Source: Gordonia oryzae (lineage in GTDB: Bacteria; Actinomycetota; Actinomycetes; Mycobacteriales; Mycobacteriaceae). From it: a stretch of DNA of 64,000 nt. The stretch spans positions 306,178-370,177 of the forward strand of contig NZ_RKMH01000003.1 in assembly GCF_003797185.1 (NCBI RefSeq). Reading direction: 5' to 3'. Made by a program: the position numbers and the translations under genes. Below, piece after piece: positions 18,131-27,199 of the stretch. Below the pieces are notes generated by a model. It saw only the letters and a program-made list of their open reading frames with translations, had not been told where the DNA came from and ran no database searches. Position 1 is the first letter of the stretch, and each line of letters opens with the position of its first letter.

Positions 18131-18577
18131 GTGGTCGATCGCATCGAACGCAACAAGGATCTGATCCAGGAACTGGTGGAGTCCACCGCCACCCATGTCG
18201 GCCAGATCGCCACCATCATCACCAGCGCCGTGGCCGGTGTGGCCCGGGAGATCGGTGAGATCGTCACCGACGGCTTCGAGATGCGGGAGGCGGCGCAACG
18301 CGCCAAGGCGGACGAGTCGCACCACGTCCTCGACGCCGAACTCGCCGACGACCACGACGAGGGCGCTCTCGATGCCGAGGACTCCGTCGACGCTCCCGCG
18401 ATCAAGGAGTCGGCAACGTCGGACCGAGAGCCACTCAACCTCGAAGGGTCGCTCGAGGCGCCGGCGGTCCCGCCGGATCTCGACGAGTCCGATCCGGACT
18501 CCGGCGGCGATGACCGTGACGCCGACGATACCGATGGCGCGCCCCTTGAGAGCCCGGTAGCCCTGGTCGAGGAGTGA
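18131..18577 (+). CDS. Hypothetical acidic protein with N-terminal amphipathic helix
   Basis: Unrecognised small protein of about 148 residues. GTG 18131 has a GAGGAG ribosome site eight bases upstream. The first 65 residues (VVDRIERNKDLIQELVEST ... EIGEIVTDGFEMREAAQRA) are predicted helical and amphipathic. The rest is disordered and very acidic (Asp/Glu/Ser/Ala). It is a single gene downstream of the desaturase with its own ribosome site; no function is assigned. Confidence 0.65.
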   Translation: MVDRIERNKDLIQELVESTATHVGQIATIITSAVAGVAREIGEIVTDGFEMREAAQRAKADESHHVLDAELADDHDEGALDAEDSVDAPAIKESATSDREPLNLEGSLEAPAVPPDLDESDPDSGGDDRDADDTDGAPLESPVALVEE

Positions 18578-18589
18578 CCGGGGCTACCG
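18555..18589 (+). terminator. Stem-loop across a stop codon
   Basis: Inverted repeat with 14-base arms, 13 of 14 paired: CGGTAGCCCTGGTC (18555-18568) and GACCGGGGCTACCG (18576-18589), 7-base loop. It spans the stop codon of the small acidic protein. There is no T tract, so if it terminates it is of the actinobacterial stem-only type. Confidence 0.5.
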
Positions 18590-18632
18590 CCATATCGCCG
18601 ACAGCGCCCGGAAATACGTCCACAGCGCCCCC
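18590..18632 (-). repeat. 21-bp-period motif on the minus strand
   Basis: Read on the minus strand, GGGCGCTGTGG and GGGCGCTGTCGG occur exactly 21 bases apart, immediately downstream of the 18555-18589 hairpin. Sequence and period match the arrays at 3515, 19246 and 56700. Confidence 0.5.
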
Positions 18633-18725
18633 ATGCCTTGGTTTCATTCGTCATGAGCCCAACCCGTGACTCCGAGCAGAGCGTCGCGTAACTTACTCCT
18701 GTTGGAGACGTCAGAGGAGGATCTT

Positions 18726-19235
18726 GTGTCGGTGCGTTCGGTGTTCACCTTCCCCAACCCGGTGAATGATTACGCGGCGCGATCCACCGCGGGCCTGGTG
18801 GTGGCGCTTGCAATCGTCTCGATCGTTGTCAATCATTGGGCGCTCTACGCGCTGCTGGCGATCGGGTTCGCCCTGCGCGTCGCGTCCGGGCCCACGCTGT
18901 CGCCATTCGGTCAGCTCTCGGTGCGGGTCATTGCCCCCAAGATCTGGCGCAAGACCAAACTCGTTCCCGGACCCCCGAAGCGGTTCGCACAGGGCATCGG
19001 ACTGGCCTTCAGCACCACCGCGCTCGTGCTGAGCCTCCTCGGCTACGGACTCGCGGCCCAGATCGTCGTCGGCGTCCTGATCGTCGCTGCCACACTGGAA
19101 TTCGCGCTCGGCCTCTGCCTGGGTTGCGTGGTCTTCGGCCTCTTGCAGCGCAACGGGATCATCCCCGAAACCGTCTGCGAGGCCTGCAACAACATCTCCT
19201 TGCGCAACCCGGATCTGGCGAACAGCTCTCGCTGA
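18726..19235 (+). CDS. DUF4395 membrane protein
   Basis: Small integral membrane protein of about 169 residues in the DUF4395 family. The N-terminus FTFPNPVNDYAARSTAG is the family signature. Four hydrophobic helices follow, with Cys pairs in CLGC and CEACNN near the C-terminus. GTG 18726 has AGGAGG five bases upstream, which excludes the longer frame. Members often neighbour thioredoxin or rhodanese genes, suggesting a redox link, but none is adjacent here. The 3' end abuts a 21-bp repeat array and the convergent ppx gene. Confidence 0.85.
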   Translation: MSVRSVFTFPNPVNDYAARSTAGLVVALAIVSIVVNHWALYALLAIGFALRVASGPTLSPFGQLSVRVIAPKIWRKTKLVPGPPKRFAQGIGLAFSTTALVLSLLGYGLAAQIVVGVLIVAATLEFALGLCLGCVVFGLLQRNGIIPETVCEACNNISLRNPDLANSSR

Positions 19236-19245
19236 TCTGACCCAG

Positions 19246-19371
19246 GCGCCGTCGGCACAGTAGCCAGCGCCGTCGGCACAGTAGCCAGCGCCGTCGGCAC
19301 AGTAGCCAGCGCCGTCGGCACAGTGGCGAGCGCCGTCGGCGGAATGGCGAGCGCCGTAGGCGGGGTGCTGG
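19246..19371 (+). repeat. Six-copy 21-bp tandem repeat between convergent genes
   Basis: Six head-to-tail 21-base units starting at 19246, 19267, 19288, 19309, 19330 and 19351. The first three are identical (GCGCCGTCGGCACAGTAGCC plus A) and the last three are progressively diverged. The array fills the gap between the DUF4395 stop and the ppx stop. Each unit carries a GCCG-T-CGGC mini-palindrome. It is not CRISPR, as there are no unique spacers. Confidence 0.9.
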
Positions 19372-19381
19372 GCTAGTGGGC

Positions 19382-20329
19382 CTAGTCGAGCACACCCAGC
19401 GCGATGCCGTCGAGGATGTCATGTTCGCTGACGACGAGTTCAGTGATCCCGGCGCGCTGGGCCAATTGGCGGGCCAGTTCCATCGTCACCAGCGAGCCGC
19501 CGCCGATGACATCGACGCGACCTGGGTGCATCGGGCCGATCGCCGCCCGCTCAGCACGTGTCATGCCAACCAGTCCTCGGCACACGGTGTCGAGATCGTC
19601 ACGCCCCACCCGGGACAGATGGATCGCGTCGGAATCGTATTCGGCGAGACCGAGGTGCAGTGCCGACAGCGTCGTCAGGGTTCCCGCCACCCCAACCCAG
19701 GTGCGCGCGGACGAGACGTCGACGGCCGCGAACGCCTCGGCGAGTCGCTCCGCGATGAACCCCTGCGCGGCGGCAACCTCGGCGGCGGTGGGCGGGTCGG
19801 ACGGCAGGGCACGTTCGGTGACGCGCACACAGCCGACGTCGGCGGAAAAGCCCGCGGTGACCCGATCGCCGTCGCCCACAACGACCTCTGTCGAGCCGCC
19901 CCCGAGGTCGGTCACCACGAACGGCCCCTGATCGGCGGGCAGTTCTCCCACAGCCCCGCGGAATGACAGTCGCGCTTCTTCGGCGCCGGTGATGACCTCG
20001 GCGACCGTCCCGGGCACCACCGAACCGAGTAACTCCGCGGTCATGGCGAAGAACCGGTCCCGGTTGACGGCGTCACGGGTCGCCGACGTCGCGACCATCC
20101 GCACCTTCTCCACTCCTGCGCCGATCATCACCTCGACGTAGTCGGCAAGGGCCACGCGGGTGCGCTCGATCGCCTCGTCGGCGAACTGCCCCGTCGCGTC
20201 CACGCCCTGGCCGAGACGAACCACCCGCATCTCCCGGTGGATATCGGTCAGCGGCGTCGTCTCCCCGGGCTGCGCGACCAGCAGGCGAATCGAGTTCGTC
20301 CCGCAGTCGACGGCGGCGACCACACTCAT
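19382..20329 (-). CDS. ppx: Exopolyphosphatase / pppGpp phosphohydrolase family (Ppx/GppA)
   Basis: ASKHA-fold phosphatase acting on polyphosphate or pppGpp. The N-terminal phosphate-binding motif DCGTNSIRLLV, the LGGGSTEVVV motif, VAGTLTTLSALHLG and VIGGGSLV are the family blocks. The short form (about 315 residues, single Ppx-GppA module) corresponds to mycobacterial Ppx2 (Rv1026). ATG 20329 is chosen as the conserved start; it overlaps the preceding DUF501 stop as ATGA, implying translational coupling. It is the last gene of the ftsB - DUF501 - ppx operon. Confidence 0.93.
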   Translation of the reverse strand: MSVVAAVDCGTNSIRLLVAQPGETTPLTDIHREMRVVRLGQGVDATGQFADEAIERTRVALADYVEVMIGAGVEKVRMVATSATRDAVNRDRFFAMTAELLGSVVPGTVAEVITGAEEARLSFRGAVGELPADQGPFVVTDLGGGSTEVVVGDGDRVTAGFSADVGCVRVTERALPSDPPTAAEVAAAQGFIAERLAEAFAAVDVSSARTWVGVAGTLTTLSALHLGLAEYDSDAIHLSRVGRDDLDTVCRGLVGMTRAERAAIGPMHPGRVDVIGGGSLVTMELARQLAQRAGITELVVSEHDILDGIALGVLD

Positions 20330-20850
20330 CCGACATCTCCGTTCTCGTTGACGGGCGCCGACGGCCAGTCGACCGGAATGGCGGTCCCGCGCAATCCGGC
20401 CTGCGCGGCCAATGCCACCGACTCGTCGCCGAGCGGATTCACCCCCGGACCCGTGGCCAGCGAATGCGCGATCAGCACATGGAGACACTTGACCCGGTCG
20501 GGCATCCCGCCGCCGGTGAAATCCGTTCCGAGAGACTCAATCTCATTGCGCTCGGCCAGATAGGACTCGTGTGCGGCGCGATAGGCCGCGGCCAGCTGTG
20601 CGTCGGTCGCCAGCCGCGCGGTCATGTCTTTCATGACACCGGCCGATTCCTGCCGACTCGCCTCCGACGTGAGGCGCGGATCGGTCAGGTAGTACAGCGT
20701 GGGGAACGGTGTGCCGTCAGGCAGTCGGGGCCGGGTCTTGATAACGGCCGGAACACCGTCGGGAGTGCGGTAGCTGACCTCGATCACACCGCGTGGCGCA
20801 CGGCCGAGTTGGGCGGCGACAACCGCGAGATCGTCGGAGGAGATGCTCAC
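20326..20850 (-). CDS. DUF501 family protein (Rv1025-like)
   Basis: Conserved actinobacterial protein of 174 residues and unknown function. The family core VIKTRPRLPDGTPFPTLYYLTDP and the motif GMPDRVKCLHVLIAHSLATG are clear. It is sandwiched between the FtsB-like gene and ppx on the same strand and overlaps ppx by four bases. This gene order is conserved in related genera, suggesting a housekeeping role linked to division or polyphosphate metabolism. Confidence 0.9.
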   Translation of the reverse strand: MSISSDDLAVVAAQLGRAPRGVIEVSYRTPDGVPAVIKTRPRLPDGTPFPTLYYLTDPRLTSEASRQESAGVMKDMTARLATDAQLAAAYRAAHESYLAERNEIESLGTDFTGGGMPDRVKCLHVLIAHSLATGPGVNPLGDESVALAAQAGLRGTAIPVDWPSAPVNENGDVG

Positions 20851-20897
20851 GAGTGGTCACAGTAGCCGCCGAGAGGCGGCCGGGAGAAAAACGCCGG

Positions 20898-21593
20898 TCA
20901 CCGACCGTCGGGAGGCGTGGCCACCGATTCCCAGAGGTTGCTGTACCAAGGATTGGCCGCATGCTTCTGCGCGGCCTGTTCGGCGGCCTGCTTGTCGGCG
21001 TCGCCGGGGTACATCATCACCAGTCCGGTCTCACCTGGACGCACCATGCCCAACCGCTCGCGCGCCTGAGCCTCCTTGTATGCCGGGTCGCCCTGCTCGT
21101 TGACCTTTTTCTGGTAGTAGGCCTCCTCATGGCGCAACTGCTCGTTGGAAGCGACGACCTGGTTGTACTCCGAGCGGCCTTGGTAGTAATTGCGCAGCGA
21201 CGGCGCCAGCGCAATGGCGACGACGCCGATCACCAGCGCCATGATGACCGCGCGTTTGGCGTCGAGACCGCGCATGCGCGCCGTGACGGAGTCGGCGATG
21301 GTGGGGCGACGACGCGGCGTACGACTCCCCCGCGCCGACACCCGCCGGGGCGCGCCGTCAAAGGCCGCGTCGGCGGGGCTTGCGTCGGCGCCGATCTCGT
21401 CGACCAGGTCGACGTCGTCGCGATGGATCTCCTGTTCCCCGGTCTCGATCACCGAGACCGGGGAACGACGCGACGACGCGGAGCGACGAGGGGCACGGCG
21501 GGCGCGTTCGGCAGAACGCGGATCCCTGGTGGATCGCTTCGCCCGCCGACGCCCGTCGCGCTCGGAGTTGAAACGCCCATCGGCATCGGCCAT
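20898..21593 (-). CDS. ftsB: FtsB/DivIC-like septum formation initiator (Rv1024-like)
   Basis: Divisome membrane protein. A long basic and acidic cytoplasmic tail (about 115 residues, Arg-rich) precedes one transmembrane helix (AVIMALVIGVVAIALAPSL). A coiled coil (NQVVASNEQLRHEEAYYQKKVNEQ) and the typical DPAYKEAQARERLGMVRPGE segment follow. This topology is that of actinobacterial FtsB homologs that bridge FtsL and FtsQ. The 3' extension of about 40 residues is variable. It follows eno by 13 bases on the same strand. Confidence 0.9.
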   Translation of the reverse strand: MADADGRFNSERDGRRRAKRSTRDPRSAERARRAPRRSASSRRSPVSVIETGEQEIHRDDVDLVDEIGADASPADAAFDGAPRRVSARGSRTPRRRPTIADSVTARMRGLDAKRAVIMALVIGVVAIALAPSLRNYYQGRSEYNQVVASNEQLRHEEAYYQKKVNEQGDPAYKEAQARERLGMVRPGETGLVMMYPGDADKQAAEQAAQKHAANPWYSNLWESVATPPDGR

Positions 21594-21606
21594 GGGCCCT
21601 AGCTAA

Positions 21607-22953
<1,347 letters not shown>

Positions 22954-23008
22954 CTAGGGCATGTCTCCCGATTCTTCTGCGATGGCTTTGCGCCAGGGAC
23001 CGGCGACG

Positions 23009-23770
23009 TCAGTAGCCTACGTTGACCGAGTAAGCGTTGGCGTGGTTGCGTACGTCGATGACGTAGGCCATCGAGTTGTTGTAGACCTTGACCGCCTTCT
23101 CCCAGCCAGCGGCTGTGGTCATGTCCCCGCCGGAGGAGACGCACAGGTAGCGGGCCGCCGAGAGCGCCGCATCGTCGATGTTGTCCGGATCGGCCTTGCC
23201 GTCACCGTTGGCGTCGACACCGTAACGCTCCCAGGTTTGCGGGATGAACTGGAAGGGCCCCATCGCACGGTCGTGGGTGGCGTCACCGTCGAGCCGGCCG
23301 TGGTCGGTGTCGGGGATCTCCATGTTGCCGCGGGTGCCGTCGAGCGGCACTCCCCGAATCGGTGGCGACACATCACCATTGGCGGCGACACGCGCGCCAC
23401 GGTAGGTACCGTGTTTGCTTTCCACGCCGGCGATGCCGGCGAGGGTCGTCCACGCGAGCCCGCACTCGGGATGCTGTTGGCGTTGGATCTCCGCGGCGTT
23501 GCCGTACGCCTCGAGGGAGATCAGCGGAATGCCGGTGCCCTCGGCGATGGGACGAGCCCAGCCGGCCATGGCGTCGGCGGTCCGGCCCGATTGGTCGATG
23601 TCGATGTAGGGCTGCTGCGCACCGGGCGCGGGCGGGATGCCGTCGGGAATGTCGGGTCGGTTCAGTGAACCGACGTCGAGGCAACTCGTCAGGGTCATCG
23701 ATCCGACGACCGCAGCGATCCAGACACCGATCAGCACGCGATACCGGCGCGCACTGCTACCCGCTTGCAC
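23009..23770 (-). CDS. lpqU: Lytic transglycosylase lipoprotein (LpqU-like)
   Basis: Exported peptidoglycan lytic transglycosylase anchored by a lipid. GTG 23770, preceded by AAGGGG at a spacing of about eight bases, gives a signal peptide ending in lipobox LTSC. The SLT-like domain shows the catalytic Glu in AGVESKHGTY, then DRAMGPFQFIPQTWERYGVDANGDG and a C-terminal AVKVYNNSMAYV. It corresponds to Rv1022 next to eno, conserved synteny. The longer frame upstream reads through a 15-bp repeat and is rejected as coding. Confidence 0.9.
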   Translation of the reverse strand: MQAGSSARRYRVLIGVWIAAVVGSMTLTSCLDVGSLNRPDIPDGIPPAPGAQQPYIDIDQSGRTADAMAGWARPIAEGTGIPLISLEAYGNAAEIQRQQHPECGLAWTTLAGIAGVESKHGTYRGARVAANGDVSPPIRGVPLDGTRGNMEIPDTDHGRLDGDATHDRAMGPFQFIPQTWERYGVDANGDGKADPDNIDDAALSAARYLCVSSGGDMTTAAGWEKAVKVYNNSMAYVIDVRNHANAYSVNVGY

Positions 23771-23832
23771 CCTCACTACCCCTTCTGCGCGTGTGGACCA
23801 CGCGTATTGCACCTCGTCGTCGGACTCTCCCC

Positions 23833-23893
23833 GATGACCACACGAACGATGACCACAAGAACGATGACCACAAGAACGATGACCACACCGAAC
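23833..23893. repeat. 15-bp tandem repeat in the lpqU-efeU divergent region
   Basis: Four units of GATGACCACAAGAAC or close variants (starts 23833, 23848, 23863, 23878; the last is 16 bases). It lies in the 462-base gap between divergent lpqU and efeU, upstream of lpqU's start. It may alter spacing of the lpqU promoter. The remainder of this gap holds the iron box at 24019-24044. Confidence 0.85.
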
Positions 23894-24018
23894 GATGGCG
23901 ACCGCACGAACGACACAGGGTTGCACATTCCCGACACCGGACTCCACTCGTCGACGCGTCGGAGCCCGACACCCTTCTCAACTTCACCCGAGCGCATCCG
24001 GTTCCCGAGGGAAGGGCA

Positions 24019-24044
24019 TACTATCGTCGGTTAGCCTCACCAAT
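24019..24044 (+). promoter_or_regulatory. Likely promoter -10 with IdeR/DtxR iron box for efeUOB
   Basis: A TACTAT hexamer (24019-24024) is followed at 24026-24044 by GTCGGTTAGCCTCACCAAT. This agrees at about 14 of 19 positions with the DtxR/IdeR consensus TTAGGTTAGGCTAACCTAA and keeps the central GGTTAGSCT core. Overlap of the box with the promoter start region is the usual arrangement for iron-dependent repression. It lies about 190 bases before efeU, leaving a leader of that size. Confidence 0.6.
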
Positions 24045-24232
24045 GCTGCGTCACCCGGCGCGGAACCCGGGGTGCACTGGACAAGGAAGTCGCAAATGGA
24101 GCTGGTGGCGGGCATGATCCCCTCGCAGTTCACGGTCGCCGACCGTGGTATCACGGCCCGCCGACAAGCCACGGAATCGGACATTTGCGGCAGCGTGAGA
24201 CAAGCTCCGTATCGCACGAAACGAGGGCAACA

Positions 24233-25966
24233 ATGCTCGCAACCCTGATCATCGGCCTCCGCGAAGGCCTAGAAGCGGCCCTGATCGTTGGCATCATCGC
24301 CGCATTCCTGCGCCGCCAACAGCGCAACGACGCACTGCGCTGGATGTGGATCGGCGTGATCGTGGCGGTCCTCATCTGCGTCGGTGTGGCGATCGGGTTC
24401 GAGGCGCTGTCCCGCGATCTGCCCCAACAGCAGCAGGAAGCCCTGGAGACGGTGATCGGCGCCGTCGCAGTCGCCATGGTGACCTACATGATCGTCTGGA
24501 TGCGTAAGCATTCCCGAGACCTCAAGGGGGACTTGGAATCCGCCGCATCCGATGCGATAACCAACGGATCAGCGTTCGCCTTCGTCCTGATGGCGTTCCT
24601 GGCGGTGCTGCGCGAAGGGCTCGAGACCGCAGTCTTCCTCGTGGCGGCATTCAACGCCAGCGGCAACGCGGGGCCCTCGGCCGCCGGCGCGATCCTCGGC
24701 ATCGCCATCGCGGTGGCACTGGGTTACGGAATCTACCGCGGTGGAGTGCGCATCAACCTCGCCCGCTTCTTCACGATCACCGGCTTGTTGCTGGTGTTCG
24801 TCGCGGCCGGGCTGGTGATGACGGCCCTGCACACCGCCCACGAGGCCGGATGGCTCGACGTCGGACAACAACAGGTCGTCGACCTGAGCTGGCTGGTGCG
24901 GCCCGGCTCGGTGCAGTCCTCGCTGTTGACCGGCGTGCTCGGGCTACAACCCAAACCTGTCCTCGTCGAGGTCGTCGGCTGGCTGATCTATGTAGTGGTG
25001 GTCGGCACGATCGTCCTGTGGCCGGCCGGGCGCACATTCCCGCGCCGACTCGCCGCGATCGCCACCGGCGCCTGCGCCGCGGTGCTGTCGATCGCCGCGC
25101 TCGTGGTATTCCTCACCGCGCCGGCCAGCCCCGCACCGCCATCGTCGACGCTGGCGGCACCACCCACCGGGACCCCGACCACGAGCGGCATCCTGTCCGG
25201 CACCGCGGTGCAGGTGCCCGCGGACGTCTCGGTCTCGGTATCGACAACAGACGCGGACTCCGCAACCGGTGAGCTGACCAGCGGCGCCGTCACGACCCCC
25301 CTCGAACGACTCTCCGGGGGTGAGACGACCACCTTCGGTGGCCTGTCCGCGCCGACCTTCGACCAGGTCGTCACCCCGAACCTGCCGATCACCGCCTTGA
25401 TACCGGGTGCTCCGACTCGGGTGAGCGTCGCCCAGATCGTCGCCGGCAACGGCGGACGTCTGCCGGTGGGTCTGGACACCCGCCGGTTCGGCGAGTCGGC
25501 GCCGGTGGTCTACGTCGTCAGCGCCTCGGTCACCGTTTCGGTCGATCCGTATTTCGCCCGTCCACTCGCCGCCGATGTGCGCTACGCGATCACCGCGACG
25601 GCCACCCCGGAAAAGGGCTCTGCGGTCGTGCTCGGGAGGGTCGCCACATTCGACACCGGGCATCAGCCCACCGCCGCCGACCTCACCGCCCTCGGGGCCG
25701 CCAAGGATCAGCTCGATCGCCATCATTCGCGCGGTGTGACGGTGCCGCTGACCCTTACCGTCTTCGCCGCGGTGTTCGCGGCGCTTGCAGCACTGTGCGC
25801 GATGGCGTCGCGCCGTCGCCCGACCCGACCAACCCCATCGACACCGTCGGCCCCGGTGTCCGGTGGCGGTGACCCGAGCACGTTGGAGCCTCCGGGACCC
25901 GACGTGAACCCGGATATGGACCCGGCCGCCGTGGTGGCGCCGCCCGAGAAGAAGGAGAGAACTTGA
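24233..25966 (+). CDS. efeU: Ferrous iron permease EfeU (FTR1 family) with long C-terminal extension
   Basis: Iron permease of the EfeUOB system, in the cytoplasmic membrane. Two REGLE iron-passage motifs lie in hydrophobic helices (about residues 10-14 and 127-131), with seven helices over the first 290 residues. The protein is about 577 residues, roughly twice a minimal EfeU. The extra C-terminal half is a Thr/Ala/Pro-rich and beta-rich extracytoplasmic domain ending in another helix (TLTVFAAVFAALAALCAM) and a Pro-rich cytoplasmic tail. ATG 24233 follows GAGGG. The stop overlaps efeO's start (TGATG). Confidence 0.92.
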   Translation: MLATLIIGLREGLEAALIVGIIAAFLRRQQRNDALRWMWIGVIVAVLICVGVAIGFEALSRDLPQQQQEALETVIGAVAVAMVTYMIVWMRKHSRDLKGDLESAASDAITNGSAFAFVLMAFLAVLREGLETAVFLVAAFNASGNAGPSAAGAILGIAIAVALGYGIYRGGVRINLARFFTITGLLLVFVAAGLVMTALHTAHEAGWLDVGQQQVVDLSWLVRPGSVQSSLLTGVLGLQPKPVLVEVVGWLIYVVVVGTIVLWPAGRTFPRRLAAIATGACAAVLSIAALVVFLTAPASPAPPSSTLAAPPTGTPTTSGILSGTAVQVPADVSVSVSTTDADSATGELTSGAVTTPLERLSGGETTTFGGLSAPTFDQVVTPNLPITALIPGAPTRVSVAQIVAGNGGRLPVGLDTRRFGESAPVVYVVSASVTVSVDPYFARPLAADVRYAITATATPEKGSAVVLGRVATFDTGHQPTAADLTALGAAKDQLDRHHSRGVTVPLTLTVFAAVFAALAALCAMASRRRPTRPTPSTPSAPVSGGGDPSTLEPPGPDVNPDMDPAAVVAPPEKKERT

Positions 25967-27156
25967 TGAGGGCTTCCAGACTGGTTGCCGTGTCGGCGAC
26001 CGCCGTGGCCATCGTAGGTGTGGCCGCCTGCAGCAGCAGTGACGACGGCGATTCGTCGAGTGCGACGAAGACCGTCACGGTCGAGATGACCAACGACGGC
26101 TGCAAGGTCACCCCCGACAAGGTCGACGCCGGGCCGATCACTTTCGAGATCAAGAACACCAACGCGGCAGCGGTCAGCGAGGTGGAGCTGTTGCAGGATG
26201 GCAAGATCCTCGCCGAACGCGAGAACATCGCGCCCGGTATGGCGGCAACGTCGTTCTCCCACAAACTCGATGGGGGCACCTATCAGCTGTACTGCCCTGG
26301 TGCGACCACCGAGAAGACCACCTTCACCGTCACCGGCACGGCCACCAGGGCCACCGGTAGCGTCCCCGACCAGCTCAACGCGGCCGCGGCCGAATACAAG
26401 CAGTACGTCATCACCCAGGCGAACAGTCTGACCACATCGACCCAGAACCTCGTTGACGCGGTCGACTCCGGCGATCTCGCCGCCGCCAAGGACGCCTACA
26501 TCAAGGCCCGCCCATACTACGAGCGTATCGAGCCGATCGCCGGATCCTTCTGCGCCAACGGCGCTTCGGACTGCTCGACCGACAAAGCCGTGAACCTCGA
26601 TGTCGCCATCGACGCTCGCCCGGACGCGCTGGGCCCCGGTGACACCTGGCAGGGCTTCCACGTCATCGAGAAGCAGCTGTGGGAAGCCGGCAACCTCGAC
26701 GGGATGAAGCCAGTGGCGGCCACCGTACTGACCAACGTGAAGGATCTGCAGCGCCTGGTCAACGAGCCTTCGTTCACCATCAAACCCGCCGACATCATCA
26801 ACGGGGCCGGTGACCTCCTCGACGAGGTCTCCACTAGCAAGCTGACCGGTGAGGAAGAGGCCTACTCGCACATCGACTTCGTCGACATGCAAGCCAACAT
26901 CGAGGGCAGCCAGCAGGCGTTCGCCATCGTCAAGACCGCCCTCAACGAGATCGATCCGCAGCTCACGACGACGATCCAGCAGGCCTTCGACCGGGTCAAC
27001 TCGCTGATCGACAGCTTCCGGGATCCCAACGGGCCCGGCGGATTCAAACCGTTCAACGACGTGACCGAACAGCAGAAGCGGGAGATGGCCACAGCCATCA
27101 TCGCGGTCAAGGACCCGCTGTCGCAGGCCGGCGGAAAGATCGCCGCCGCCAGCTGA
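25966..27156 (+). CDS. efeO: Iron uptake lipoprotein EfeO (cupredoxin + M75 imelysin)
   Basis: Periplasmic/extracellular partner of EfeU. A lipobox ends at Cys22 (VAAC). An EfeO-type cupredoxin domain (about 35-125, with Cys in NDGCKV and YCPG) is followed by an M75 peptidase/imelysin domain. That domain has the metal motif GFHVIEKQLW (HxxE). ATG 25966 has GGAGAG upstream and overlaps the efeU stop by one base; a TTG three bases earlier is less likely. Presumed role is binding and oxidation state handling of iron before transport. Confidence 0.93.
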   Translation: MRASRLVAVSATAVAIVGVAACSSSDDGDSSSATKTVTVEMTNDGCKVTPDKVDAGPITFEIKNTNAAAVSEVELLQDGKILAERENIAPGMAATSFSHKLDGGTYQLYCPGATTEKTTFTVTGTATRATGSVPDQLNAAAAEYKQYVITQANSLTTSTQNLVDAVDSGDLAAAKDAYIKARPYYERIEPIAGSFCANGASDCSTDKAVNLDVAIDARPDALGPGDTWQGFHVIEKQLWEAGNLDGMKPVAATVLTNVKDLQRLVNEPSFTIKPADIINGAGDLLDEVSTSKLTGEEEAYSHIDFVDMQANIEGSQQAFAIVKTALNEIDPQLTTTIQQAFDRVNSLIDSFRDPNGPGGFKPFNDVTEQQKREMATAIIAVKDPLSQAGGKIAAAS

Positions 27157-27199
27157 CGGCCCCGTCCCCACACCACAAGACAGGAGAGTTCGATACCCC

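Noticed and set aside
19246..19371. Regular repeats as a CRISPR array
   Set aside because: Units are contiguous with no unique spacers and no cas genes are in the window.
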